The notes under the pieces were generated by a model. The model saw only the letters and a program-made list of their open reading frames with translations, had not been told where the DNA came from and ran no database searches. Both the position numbers and the translations under genes were made by a program. 64,000 nucleotides of DNA from Sphingobacterium endophyticum (GTDB lineage Bacteria > Bacteroidota > Bacteroidia > Sphingobacteriales > Sphingobacteriaceae). The first letter of the stretch is position 1; each line of letters opens with the position of its first letter. The stretch covers positions 584,468-648,467 of the forward strand of contig NZ_SMMI01000003.1 in NCBI RefSeq assembly GCF_009733535.1, given 5' to 3'. This document shows positions 9,180 through 17,285 of this stretch, piece by piece.

Positions 9180-10099
9180 TACCAGTCAAGCAACTCTAAT
9201 ATACGGCTCAAATCATCTTCCGAATTAAAAGGAATTTCAATTGCACCCTTTCCTTTAGTAGTCTTTACGTTTAATTTAACGCGAGTAGCAAATTTAGACG
9301 CCAAATCATCTTCAATCTTCTGGTATTGAAACGCGAGTGGAGTTTCTTTTTTTCCTTTTTTCTTCTGTTCCTTTGCTTGTTGTACTTCGCGAACTAATTG
9401 TTCAGCCTTACGTACCGAAAGTCCCTTTTCAACAATTTCCTTGAATATAAATAGCTGCTTATCAATCTCACCAACATTAATCAATGCCCGTGCATGACCC
9501 ATTGAAAGGTCTCCATCGCGAATAGCCGCCTGTATAACCGGTGGCAATTTCAATAAGCGTAGGTAATTGGTTACTGTAGAACGGTTCTTACTTACACGAT
9601 CGCCTAATTCTTCCTGCTTCAAACTACATTCCTCAATCATTCGTTGGAAACTTAAAGCAATTTCTATCGCATTTAAATTCTCTCTTTGAATATTCTCAAT
9701 CAATGCCATTTCTAACATTTGTTGATCATTCGCAGTACGAACATATGCTGGAATTTCTGTAATTCCCGCTAATTTGGATGCTCTTAATCTTCGTTCACCA
9801 CTTATCAATTGGTATTCATTTTTCCCAACTTGACGCACGGTGATAGGCTGTATTAAACCCTGAACTTCAATAGATTCTGACAATTCCTTTAAGGCCGTCT
9901 CGTCAAAATCAGTTCTTGGCTGAAAAGGATTTATTGATATTTGCTCTACTTTTATAAAGTTTATGCTACCGGCAGGAGAGCTCGGTGTTTTATTTACAGG
10001 TGTTTCGGCAGATTGTTCTTTAGGACTACTTACGACATCTTGCTGAAGCAATGCCCCCAAACCTTTCCCCAATCCTGTTTTCCGCTGTTGTGCTGCCAT
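9179..10099 (-). CDS. parB: chromosome-partitioning protein ParB
   Basis: ParB is a CTP-dependent clamp that loads at parS sites and, with ParA, segregates the chromosome origin. The 306 residues have an N-terminal basic arm (GLGKGLGALLQ), the ParB/Srx domain (about 45-135: INPFQPRTDF, SGERRLRASK, ENIQRENLN), a helix-turn-helix (about 150-200: VSKNRSTVTNYLRLLKLP) and a C-terminal dimerisation domain. It follows parA with 1 bp between them. No parS-like palindrome was found in the window. Confidence 0.96.
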   Translation of the reverse strand: MAAQQRKTGLGKGLGALLQQDVVSSPKEQSAETPVNKTPSSPAGSINFIKVEQISINPFQPRTDFDETALKELSESIEVQGLIQPITVRQVGKNEYQLISGERRLRASKLAGITEIPAYVRTANDQQMLEMALIENIQRENLNAIEIALSFQRMIEECSLKQEELGDRVSKNRSTVTNYLRLLKLPPVIQAAIRDGDLSMGHARALINVGEIDKQLFIFKEIVEKGLSVRKAEQLVREVQQAKEQKKKGKKETPLAFQYQKIEDDLASKFATRVKLNVKTTKGKGAIEIPFNSEDDLSRILELLDW

Positions 10100-10100
10100 A

Positions 10101-10898
10101 CTATACTGTTACAGTTTGCTTGTTCTCTTTTAATAACCCATTTTTTTCTAGAATCTCTCTCGCAAGATTCAAGTAATTGATCGCTCCTTTGCAGGATGCA
10201 TCATGCATAATAACCGATATACCAAAGCTTGGCGCCTCGCTCAATCGTGTATTACGCTGAATAATGGTCTCAAATACTAAATCATGGAAATGCGTACGAA
10301 CTTCTTCTACAACTTGATTTGACAACCTTAAACGGACATCATACATCGTTAATAAAATACCTTCTATTTCCAGCTCTGTATTTAATCTATTTTGAACTAT
10401 TTTGATTGTGTTCAATAACTTTCCTAATCCTTCTAACGCAAAATATTCACATTGAACCGGAATGATCACTGAATCAGATGCCGTCAAGGCATTGATGGTA
10501 ATCAAACCCAACGAAGGTGAACAGTCAATGATGATAAAGTCATAATCATCCTTTACCTCATCCAAAAGACGTTTCATTTTATATTCACGCTCTTCTAAAT
10601 TGATCATTTCAATTTCTGCACCAACCAAGTCGATATGGGCAGGCAATAAATCAAGATTAGGAGTGTCTGTTTGTTGGATCGCTTCTTTTGCTGTTATATC
10701 ATTTACCAAACATTCATAAATGCTGTTTTTGATTGCGCGAGGATCAAAACCAATACCCGAAGTTGAGTTTGCCTGTGGATCTGCATCCACCAACAAAGTC
10801 TTATACTCTAACACAGCTAAACTCGCAGCAAGATTGATGGAGGTGGTTGTTTTACCAACTCCTCCTTTTTGATTGGCTATGGCAATAATCTTTCCCAT
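10101..10898 (-). CDS. parA: chromosome-partitioning ATPase ParA/Soj
   Basis: This is a Walker-type ATPase partner of ParB. The 265 residues contain the deviant Walker A box KGGVGKTTTSINLA near the N-terminus, Walker A' (VDADPQANST) and Walker B (DYDFIIIDCSPSLGLIT). Length matches chromosomal Soj. It is the first gene of the five-gene minus-strand operon that ends with lepB; the promoter must lie in the 214-bp AT-rich gap before 11113. Confidence 0.96.
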   Translation of the reverse strand: MGKIIAIANQKGGVGKTTTSINLAASLAVLEYKTLLVDADPQANSTSGIGFDPRAIKNSIYECLVNDITAKEAIQQTDTPNLDLLPAHIDLVGAEIEMINLEEREYKMKRLLDEVKDDYDFIIIDCSPSLGLITINALTASDSVIIPVQCEYFALEGLGKLLNTIKIVQNRLNTELEIEGILLTMYDVRLRLSNQVVEEVRTHFHDLVFETIIQRNTRLSEAPSFGISVIMHDASCKGAINYLNLAREILEKNGLLKENKQTVTV

Positions 10899-11112
10899 TG
10901 TGATTCCTCAATTTTTGAAAATAATTCAAATTGGCACTTCTCCACTTCGATTTGCAAATTAACATACCTTAATGATATTAGATACTTAAATGATGTTAAA
11001 TTTGTTAATTTTGCTGTGAAACTAGTTCTACCAACTTAGGATGCTAAGATACGAAAAATAGATTTAGGTATTTACACCGAACGCTATTGCTTTTTACATG
11101 TAACAACTTACG

Positions 11113-11634
11113 ATGAATTTAATTATCTCAGGCACAAATAGAAAACACTCCAACTCCATAAAAGTTGCAAAATTTTATCAAAAGGAATTGTCAAAAAGAG
11201 GCGAAGAATTTGAAATTCTTTCTCTTGAAGATCTGCCTGAAAATATCATTGCAACTGACCTTTACGGAAAGAGAAGTGAAGCATTTGCAGAGATTCAACA
11301 AAAAGTTTCCGAAGCTAAAAAATTTGTGTTCATTATCCCTGAATATAACGGCAGCTATCCTGGTGTGCTGAAAATTTTTATTGATGCCTGCTCTTTTCCT
11401 GCTTCATTCTTCCATAAAAAAGCAGCTCTAGTCGGTGTATCCACTGGAAAATATGGGAATATCCGAGGCGTGGACCATTTTACTGGGGTATGTAATTACA
11501 TGCGAATGCATGTACTCCCTCTTAAAATCCATATCCCTTTGATTCAAAACGAATTAAACAATGAACATGAATTCCATGACCCCATTTCCCTTAAATTCAT
11601 CATGGAGCAAATAGAGGAAATTGTCAGATTCTAA
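11113..11634 (+). CDS. NADPH-dependent FMN reductase family protein
   Basis: The 173 residues form a flavodoxin-like fold. GTNRKHSNSIKVA binds the FMN phosphate, and IPEYNGSYPGVLKIFID is the second FMN loop (P-E-Y-N-x-S-x-P). Family members (PF03358) reduce FMN, quinones or azo compounds with NAD(P)H. The physiological substrate cannot be read from sequence. The gene is monocistronic, divergent from parA. Confidence 0.88.
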   Translation: MNLIISGTNRKHSNSIKVAKFYQKELSKRGEEFEILSLEDLPENIIATDLYGKRSEAFAEIQQKVSEAKKFVFIIPEYNGSYPGVLKIFIDACSFPASFFHKKAALVGVSTGKYGNIRGVDHFTGVCNYMRMHVLPLKIHIPLIQNELNNEHEFHDPISLKFIMEQIEEIVRF

Positions 11635-11766
11635 TTGCTGTCTTTCTAAACATTCCTTTTGTCAAAATTTCTTTATTAACTCGTATTCTTCTTGTGAATT
11701 AAGAATGATGTTGATTTTTATGTCTACATTTAAACTTGAGTTTAAATTAAAATCAATCTTTACCGC

Positions 11767-12483
11767 ATGTCAATCAGATTTATTACCTCGTTAGCAATTT
11801 TTCTTTCAATAGCATTTACTTCATGTAACCATGATAATTCAGATTCCAATAAAACCTCGTCAGAAGGTTCTGATGTCTTTTTCAATGGAAAGGACTTATC
11901 GGGTTGGCATATTTACAATCGTGGAAACGACGAATCTAAATGGAAAATTGTCGATGGCGAATTAATTTGTGACCCCAAAGGAACAGGGCAATTTGGAGAT
12001 ATCATCAGCGATAAAGAATACGAAAATTTTGAATTGGACTTTGAATGGAAAGTCAAAAAAGGAGGAAACAGCGGCGTATTTATCAATGTTAAAGAAGATA
12101 CAGCCTATGCAGCTACTTTCGCAACTGGATTAGAAATGCAATTATTAGACAATGCCAACGCCGAACAAAGGCACAAAATAGACTCTACGCATTGGGCAGG
12201 ATGTCTATATTCGGTGGAATGTATCGGTAGTAATTCTAAACCAAATCCTTTCGGAGAATGGAACAAAGGTAAAATCAAACAGGATAACGGTCAGGTAACG
12301 TTTTGGTTAAATGATAAAATAACTTTTCAGGACAGCATTAATACACCTGCCTTCAAACAAAAAATTGCAAATAGCAATATGAAAAACTACCCTGCTTTTG
12401 CTACATACCCTAAAGGTAAAATCGCATTTCAAAATCACACCGACTCAGTTGGGTTTAGGAATATCACAATAAAGGAGCTTTAA
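11767..12483 (+). CDS. DUF1080 lipoprotein (3-keto-disaccharide hydrolase-like)
   Basis: The 238-residue precursor has a lipobox (AFTSC near residue 20), so it is probably an outer-membrane or periplasmic lipoprotein. The DUF1080 jelly-roll domain follows, with FFNGKDLSGWHIYN, WKIVDGELICDPKGTGQFGD and FELDFEWKVKKGGNSGVF. The family includes 3-keto-glycoside hydrolases and laminin-G-like carbohydrate binders; which applies here is not clear. No sugar-oxidase partner gene is adjacent. Confidence 0.85.
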   Translation: MSIRFITSLAIFLSIAFTSCNHDNSDSNKTSSEGSDVFFNGKDLSGWHIYNRGNDESKWKIVDGELICDPKGTGQFGDIISDKEYENFELDFEWKVKKGGNSGVFINVKEDTAYAATFATGLEMQLLDNANAEQRHKIDSTHWAGCLYSVECIGSNSKPNPFGEWNKGKIKQDNGQVTFWLNDKITFQDSINTPAFKQKIANSNMKNYPAFATYPKGKIAFQNHTDSVGFRNITIKEL

Positions 12484-12815
12484 GCCTCCTCATTCTTTTC
12501 CAATACAACAGAGCAAACCCTAAGAATAATTAAATGGGGAATTTATTCCCTTTTGACCTTTACTTAATAATCTGTTTGATTAATATTTAATTATGCTAAT
12601 TTTTCTCTTAAATTATATATTATTTATTATAATTTAATATTTGCTCTTTTTGTGTTGTAATTTTTTTTAACACTTAATGAATTTTTTTAAAAATTATTAA
12701 TCAAAATGCAACTTGCAATTACTTTAATAGTATATTTGTTTATCACTAACTTGTTTTCTATTATGGTAATTAATAATCCGAGATATATTCTTAGACCATT
12801 TAAATATTGCGCAAA
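12484..12815. other. AT-rich intergenic region with one weak hairpin
   Basis: This 332-bp stretch is extremely AT-rich with long T and A tracts. The only structure seen is a 5-bp hairpin followed by four T (12537-12554), a weak candidate terminator for the DUF1080 gene. No coding frame or RNA gene is supported. Confidence 0.5.
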
Positions 12816-13682
12816 ATGAAGATTTCTGTTGCAATGTGCACCTATAACGGTGAAAAATACCTGAAAGATCAAATTGAAAGTATATTAAATCAATCATCGC
12901 CAGTCGATGAAATTATCATTTGTGATGATCGATCTAAAGACGGCACCAAAGATATTCTTGAGTATTATAAATCAATTCATCCGGAATTATTTAATATATC
13001 ATACAATGAGACTTCATTAAAGACGGTTAAGAATTTTGAAAAAGCTATCCTCAAAACATCAGGGGACATCATCTTTCTTTCTGACCAGGATGACATCTGG
13101 AAAGTTGATAAGGTGAAAATTATACTGGATATATTTTCAAAAAATGAAGATGCTAAAATGATCTTTACAGATGGAGATCTAATTGATGCCAGCAACAAAT
13201 TATTAGACCATTCATTGTTTGAAAAATGGGATTTCCCAAAAAGCAAGCAAAAACAATGGAAAAACAACAAAATCGCCATTATTAATCTTATTAATTGGAA
13301 TAATAAAATCACCGGTGCAACAGTGAGTTTCCGGAAAGATTTAATTAACAAATTTGTCCCTATAAATCCTCCGTGTGATTTCTGGCATGATGCCTGGATC
13401 GGGATACACGCAGCAAGAGAAAACGGACTCTTTGTTTTCCCAGAAAAATTAATCCAATACCGGATTCACAGCGAACAGCAAGTCGGATTATCCAAAAAAT
13501 CAAAAAATCCTGACAAAGAATTGGATTGTAAATTATTGAAAAAACAATATTCAGATTACCTAAAAAAAGAGTTCTCAGATTATTTCCCATATTTTGATCA
13601 TGGAAAGCACTCTGTTATTAAAAAAGTAAAGAACAAGATTGTAGAGTTCAAAAACTTCTTTCAGAACGCAAAAAGCACGTAA
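12816..13682 (+). CDS. GT2-family glycosyltransferase
   Basis: The 288-residue protein starts at ATG 12816, since a TTG three codons earlier gives no extra conserved sequence. MKISVAMCTYNGEKYL is the classic GT2 N-terminus. The nucleotide-sugar and metal motifs are DDRSKDGT and DQDDIW, and a C-terminal WHDAW box matches rhamnosyl- and other GT2 enzymes. No membrane segment is seen, so a cytosolic role in surface-glycan assembly is likely. The gene is isolated from any glycan cluster, is very AT-rich, and sits next to a tRNA-Val array, so it may be acquired DNA. Confidence 0.88.
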   Translation: MKISVAMCTYNGEKYLKDQIESILNQSSPVDEIIICDDRSKDGTKDILEYYKSIHPELFNISYNETSLKTVKNFEKAILKTSGDIIFLSDQDDIWKVDKVKIILDIFSKNEDAKMIFTDGDLIDASNKLLDHSLFEKWDFPKSKQKQWKNNKIAIINLINWNNKITGATVSFRKDLINKFVPINPPCDFWHDAWIGIHAARENGLFVFPEKLIQYRIHSEQQVGLSKKSKNPDKELDCKLLKKQYSDYLKKEFSDYFPYFDHGKHSVIKKVKNKIVEFKNFFQNAKST

Positions 13683-13685
13683 TAT

Positions 13686-13714
13686 AAAAGCATCAAGAGA
13701 TTGATGCTTTTTTT
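13686..13714 (+). terminator. terminator of the glycosyltransferase gene
   Basis: An 11-bp stem (AAAAGCATCAA and complement) with a GAGA loop is followed by seven T. The same GCATCAA stem recurs in five other hairpins between 13.6 and 17.1 kb. Confidence 0.85.
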
Positions 13715-13916
13715 GTTTATCATTCCTAATAAGCTGTCTAAAATTCACTTTGTAAATCCGAATTAATAAAAGTTTAATTGAATGTTCATTAACGACCATT
13801 TTTTGTTCAATTACGAACACAACCAGATAGCTAATATTTCTTAACTTATTGGTTTTTATTATTTTAAGACATTGGTTTAGTCTTTGCGTAGCATCTTTTA
13901 ATCAGTAATCAATTTT

Positions 13917-16313
13917 ATGAATTCATTAAAATTAATATTAAGAAGATGGAGGAGTCGACCTTCATTCTTCTGTTTAGGGGTATTAGGATTAGGAGTTTCT
14001 TTCTCTGTTCTAATATTGGTCCTTTCATACATTCAATTTGAATTGAATTTTGATAAATATATTCCCAAAAATGAAAATATTTATTTAGTAAGTAGAGAAA
14101 ATAAGATGAATACCTATTTGGATCACACCAACTTAGGGAAAACATTGGAGCATGAGATTCCCGGAATTAAAGCATCTGCAACCTTGTGGATAGATCAAAA
14201 AGGATACTATGCAGATAATACAGAAATTTTCAATGAGAGGTACTTATCAGTTTCACAGGATTTTTTTAAAGTATTTAATTGGCCATTAAAAGGAGGTAAT
14301 TATCCAGTTGAAACAGATAAAAATGACATATTTATTTCTGAAGATGCTGCTATAAGACATTTTGGAAAAACTGATGTCGTTGGAATGCGGTTAAAATCAA
14401 AGGATGCACTGAATGAAGAAGATATTTATACTGTTAAAGGAATCTTTAAAAATCTACCAAAAAATTCAAGTATAAAAGCTGATGTTATAATTAGTGACGA
14501 TAAAACAACTCCGGATTTCAATGGAACAGAGACAGAATTTAGAATTTCATATAACTGGCTATTAATAGATAATAATACAGGTCTAAATCAAATTGAAAAA
14601 AGGTTAAACAGTTATGGAGATAAAATAAGTAAACAAGAAAAGCAGAAATTTAAACTAGTAAACTTATCAGATTTACATTTTAGTGATGATAAATTGCTAC
14701 AAAAAGATTTTAATACAACATCCCCTAAAATATTGTATTTACTCATTGTTATTTCCCTGTTTATATTAATAATTGCATCCATTAACTATATTAATTTATC
14801 CATAGCAAAATCATCTAGTCAAATAAAAGAATTTGGCGTTCGTAAAACTTTTGGAGCATCTAAATTAAGCCTCATTAAACAATCTTTTTTCGAAACAAGC
14901 ATTCATTTATTCGTTTCAATGTTAATTGCAATTTTTATTGCAGTATTAACTTTCCCATATTTTACAAAATATCTAAAAATTGAAATCAATATCGAACATC
15001 TGCTTGATGTCAAATCAATAGTTGTTCTAATTGGCATTTCCATTATTATCGTCATTTTATGTGGAATATTTCCTGTGTTACAGTTGCTAAATAAAAATGC
15101 AGAACAGCTATTAAGAAGGAATAATTTTAACTTGGATATTAATTTTAATATTAAGAATGCCTTGATCATTGTCCAATTCTGTATTTCAATATTCTTAATA
15201 ATATTTTCCATTGGAATTCATAATCAAGTAAAGTTATTAACGAACAGGCCTTTGGGATTTGATAAAGAGCAATTGCTAATTTTGCCAAATGTTCAATTAA
15301 GGGAAAGATATCAACCTTTTAAAAATGAACTCAAGAATATACCGGGGATTATTTCTGTAGCAGGATCATCAATGGGTATAGGGATAACAGAGGACAAAAA
15401 TAAAATTGATAGCATAACTACTTCTCAAACAATTATTGCAGATTTCGATTTTATCCAAACATTAGGTATAAAATTATTGGAAGGAAAGAATTTTGATGCG
15501 AACAGCCAACATCATAGAGTGTACAATATGGAATATATGTTGTATGATCCTGAACATGAAGATGAATTTATAAGGAAGGCTAGAGCGAGACCAATTATCG
15601 TTTCCAAGAATTTAATTGATCATTATAACATAAAAGATCCTATCGGGAAGATCCACATAAACAGCAATGGAAATCCTGTTGGAACAATAATAGGTGTTGT
15701 CGATGACTTTGAATTCGGATCTCAGCGAGATAAGAATTCCATAAAAGTGATTTTTGGAGATTATAGCTTTTATTTCGGCGGATATGTTATTTTAAAAATA
15801 GCAAACAATCAGATTTCAAATACTCTTAGCAAGGTTGAGAAGGTTTGGAAACAGAAAATCTCAGAAAAACAATTTGAATATTCATTTGTCGATGAAAGAA
15901 TTGACAATTTATATAAGGAAGAGTTGGGGCTAAGTTGGCTTATTACAGTATTGACATTAATATCTATCATTTTATCTATTGTTGGAGCAATAAGTTTATT
16001 GGCAATTACTATTCAACAAAAAACAAAAGAAATTGGCATACGAAAAGTGTTAGGTGCTTCAATTTTAAGAATTTTTAGGCTGTTATTACTAAATTCCCTT
16101 AAACCCATTTTTATTGCATTGATTATTGCCATTCCAATTTCTTGGTGGGCTATGAATTTGTGGCTGAATAATTTTGAATATAAGGTATCATTGAATTTTA
16201 CAGTATTCTTGATTTCTGGTTCTTTTATTATACTCCTCACGACGCTTTCAATGTTTATACAAGTCCTTAAAGCAGCAAGAGAAAACCCCATTAATAGCTT
16301 GAGAGATGAATAG
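13917..16313 (+). CDS. MacB/FtsX-type ABC transporter permease
   Basis: The 798 residues have the duplicated layout of Bacteroidota FtsX-like permeases. There is one N-terminal membrane helix, a first MacB periplasmic domain (about 50-260), three helices with the coupling motif EFGVRKTFGAS, then a second helix, a second periplasmic domain (about 440-660) and three C-terminal helices with EIGIRKVLGAS and a terminal ENPINSLRDE. Such proteins usually work with a LolD/MacB-like ATPase and often with a two-component system; neither is adjacent. The substrate is unknown. The gene is markedly more AT-rich than the core genes around it. Confidence 0.88.
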   Translation: MNSLKLILRRWRSRPSFFCLGVLGLGVSFSVLILVLSYIQFELNFDKYIPKNENIYLVSRENKMNTYLDHTNLGKTLEHEIPGIKASATLWIDQKGYYADNTEIFNERYLSVSQDFFKVFNWPLKGGNYPVETDKNDIFISEDAAIRHFGKTDVVGMRLKSKDALNEEDIYTVKGIFKNLPKNSSIKADVIISDDKTTPDFNGTETEFRISYNWLLIDNNTGLNQIEKRLNSYGDKISKQEKQKFKLVNLSDLHFSDDKLLQKDFNTTSPKILYLLIVISLFILIIASINYINLSIAKSSSQIKEFGVRKTFGASKLSLIKQSFFETSIHLFVSMLIAIFIAVLTFPYFTKYLKIEINIEHLLDVKSIVVLIGISIIIVILCGIFPVLQLLNKNAEQLLRRNNFNLDINFNIKNALIIVQFCISIFLIIFSIGIHNQVKLLTNRPLGFDKEQLLILPNVQLRERYQPFKNELKNIPGIISVAGSSMGIGITEDKNKIDSITTSQTIIADFDFIQTLGIKLLEGKNFDANSQHHRVYNMEYMLYDPEHEDEFIRKARARPIIVSKNLIDHYNIKDPIGKIHINSNGNPVGTIIGVVDDFEFGSQRDKNSIKVIFGDYSFYFGGYVILKIANNQISNTLSKVEKVWKQKISEKQFEYSFVDERIDNLYKEELGLSWLITVLTLISIILSIVGAISLLAITIQQKTKEIGIRKVLGASILRIFRLLLLNSLKPIFIALIIAIPISWWAMNLWLNNFEYKVSLNFTVFLISGSFIILLTTLSMFIQVLKAARENPINSLRDE

Positions 16314-16377
16314 TTCATTAATAGTTAGTTGGTGAACCTGTTAAGGATAAAAGGAAGTAGATAGAATTTTTGCCCCG

Positions 16378-16399
16378 CATTTAGTCGGAATCCTAAGAA
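16378..16399 (-). repeat. short fragment of tRNA-like repeat
   Basis: TTTAGTCGGAAT followed by CCTAAGAAC resembles the anticodon-arm to D-arm segment of the degenerate tRNA-like copies just downstream. It is probably a truncated member. Confidence 0.35.
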
Positions 16400-16413
16400 C
16401 TAGTTTAACTCCA

Positions 16414-16442
16414 AAAAAAGCATCAATAATTGATGCTTTTTT
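16414..16442 (+). terminator. terminator downstream of the permease
   Basis: AAAAAAAGCATCAA, a short loop, the complement and a T-run form a strong intrinsic terminator about 100 bp after the permease stop. It has the same GCATCAA stem as the terminator at 13686. Confidence 0.75.
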
Positions 16443-16449
16443 CGGTATT

Positions 16450-16518
16450 GGAGGCTACTGGATTCGAACCAGTGACCACTTCCGACTTTTAGTCGGAATG
16501 CTCCTAACCAGCTGAGCT
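16450..16518 (-). pseudogene. degenerate tRNA-Val-like copy 1
   Basis: Read on the minus strand it has an intact tRNA D-arm (GCTCAGCTGGTTAGGAGC), T-arm (ACTGGTTCGAATCCAGT) and 3' acceptor (AGCCTCC). The anticodon arm is replaced by a long hairpin (TTCCGAC, loop, GTCGGAA), the variable loop is enlarged, and the 5' acceptor strand (AATTGAT) does not pair with the 3' strand. It is therefore a remnant, not a working tRNA. The stop codon of the GIY-YIG gene lies inside its D-arm. Confidence 0.75.
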
Positions 16519-16752
16519 AATCAATTTCTCCAATAAGTTTTTACTTTTCCAATTCTTGATCTGTCTTTCCCTTTTCATGGCCTCTAACTTATCTTTATAA
16601 TATTCTTTGTAAACGAGTTTCCAATCATTTGCCCTATTAGTAAAACCCTTACTTTTTGAATTATGTCTACGTAACCTATCTGAAATGTTCTTTGTTAATC
16701 CAATATAATACTGGTCTAATTGAGCGGAATATAATATGTATACAAAATACAT
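16504..16752 (-). CDS. small GIY-YIG nuclease family protein
   Basis: The 82-residue protein starts at ATG 16752; upstream in-frame sequence is only translation of tRNA-like DNA. MYFVYILYS and DQYYIGLTKN form the GIY-YIG core, with Arg in the following helix (DRLRRHN). RANDWKLVY and a C-terminal KRERQIKNWKS match the UvrC/SLX1-like small nucleases common in Bacteroidota. It has no extra DNA-binding domain. Its last five residues (ISSAG) are encoded by the D-arm of a tRNA-like copy, and another tRNA-like copy plus a terminator lie just upstream, so the gene is embedded in the tRNA-derived array. Confidence 0.85.
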   Translation of the reverse strand: MYFVYILYSAQLDQYYIGLTKNISDRLRRHNSKSKGFTNRANDWKLVYKEYYKDKLEAMKRERQIKNWKSKNLLEKLISSAG

Positions 16753-16767
16753 AAGATCAATATATGC

Positions 16768-16795
16768 AAAAAAGCACCAATTCCTTGATGCTTTT
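16768..16795 (-). terminator. terminator after tRNA-like copy 2
   Basis: On the minus strand AAGCATCAA, GGA loop and TTGGTGCTT (with G-T pairs) are followed by six T. It is one of three near-identical hairpins, each lying 3' of a tRNA or tRNA-like copy. Confidence 0.75.
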
Positions 16796-16806
16796 CTTTC
16801 GGTAGT

Positions 16807-16874
16807 GGAGGCTACTGCATTCGAACCAGTGACCACTTCCGACTTTTAGTCGGAATGCTCCTAACCAGCTGAGC
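16807..16874 (-). pseudogene. degenerate tRNA-Val-like copy 2
   Basis: It has the same build as copy 1 (intact D-arm, replaced anticodon arm with GTCGGAA stem, 3' acceptor AGCCTCC). The T-stem carries a mismatch (ACTGG against GCAGT), and the 5' side (ATTGTGG) cannot form an acceptor stem. It lies directly upstream of the GIY-YIG gene on the same strand. Confidence 0.75.
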
Positions 16875-16891
16875 CCACAATCAAATCCTAT

Positions 16892-16919
16892 AAAAAAGCA
16901 CCAATTCCTTGATGCTTTT
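16892..16919 (-). terminator. terminator after tRNA-like copy 3
   Basis: Same AAGCATCAA/TTGGTGCTT hairpin and T-run as at 16768 and 17034. Confidence 0.75.
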
Positions 16920-16930
16920 CCTTTGGTAGT

Positions 16931-16998
16931 GGAGGCTACAGGATTCGAACCTGTGACCACTTCCGACTTTTAGTCGGAATGCTCAAAACCAGCTGAGC
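16931..16998 (-). pseudogene. degenerate tRNA-Val-like copy 3
   Basis: The 3' half (AGCCTCC, T-arm ACAGGTTCGAATCCTGT) and about 35 bp of 3' flank, including the terminator, are identical to the intact tRNA-Val at 17072-17146, so this is a recent partial duplication. The anticodon arm is the same GTCGGAA hairpin as in copies 1 and 2, and the 5' acceptor strand is missing. Confidence 0.75.
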
Positions 16999-17033
16999 CC
17001 ACAATCAAAACCTATAAAAAAAGCACCAAAAAC

Positions 17034-17062
17034 AAAAAAGCACCAATTCCTTGATGCTTTTC
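17034..17062 (-). terminator. terminator after tRNA-Val 2
   Basis: AAGCATCAA/TTGGTGCTT hairpin with T-run directly 3' of the tRNA-Val at 17072-17146. Confidence 0.8.
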
Positions 17063-17071
17063 CTTTGGTAG

Positions 17072-17146
17072 TGGAGGCTACAGGATTCGAACCTGTGACC
17101 CTCTGCTTGTAAGGCAGATGCTCTGAACCAGCTGAGCTAAGCCTCC
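17072..17146 (-). tRNA. tRNA-Val (anticodon TAC)
   Basis: A full cloverleaf is readable on the minus strand: acceptor GGAGGCT with AGCCTCC, D-arm GCTC/GAGC, anticodon stem TCTGC/GCAGA with loop CTTACAA (anticodon TAC), 5-nt variable loop, and T-arm ACAGG/CCTGT with loop TTCGAAT. Discriminator A. The 3' CCA is not encoded (ACTACC follows). Confidence 0.95.
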
Positions 17147-17158
17147 TTTTACTGTTGG

Positions 17159-17233
17159 TGGAGAATACTGGATTCGAACCAGTGACCCTCTGCTTGTAAG
17201 GCAGATGCTCTGAACCAGCTGAGCTAATTCTCC
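17159..17233 (-). tRNA. tRNA-Val (anticodon TAC)
   Basis: It has the same body as the neighbouring tRNA-Val, with acceptor GGAGAAT/ATTCTCC and T-arm ACTGG/CCAGT. Anticodon TAC. Discriminator A is followed by an encoded CCA at 17156-17158. Twelve bp separate it from the second tRNA-Val, so the two are probably co-transcribed. Confidence 0.95.
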
Positions 17234-17244
17234 TTATTTTCTTT

Positions 17245-17285
17245 GTGACCACTTCCGACTTAATGTCGGAATGCTCTGAACGAAC
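17245..17285 (-). repeat. tRNA-like fragment upstream of the tRNA-Val pair
   Basis: GTGACCACTTCCGACT, AATGTCGGAATGCTCTGAAC and a decayed D-arm match the middle of the degenerate copies. T-arm and acceptor are missing. Confidence 0.5.

Noticed and set aside
9179..10898. Search for parS sites near parAB
   Set aside because: No TGTTTCACGTGAAACA-like palindrome was found here; a CACGTG at about 20523 lacks the flanking bases.
12807..12815. TTG start for the glycosyltransferase
   Set aside because: It adds only three residues before the canonical N-terminus; ATG at 12816 fits the GT2 family.
16450..17233. Possible CRISPR array from the regular repeats
   Set aside because: Repeats are whole tRNA-like units of about 70 bp with unequal spacing, no unique spacers of constant size and no cas genes.
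12484..17285. Integrated phage or integrative element at tRNA-Val
   Set aside because: No integrase, recombinase, capsid or conjugation gene is present; only the base composition and tRNA copies hint at transfer.
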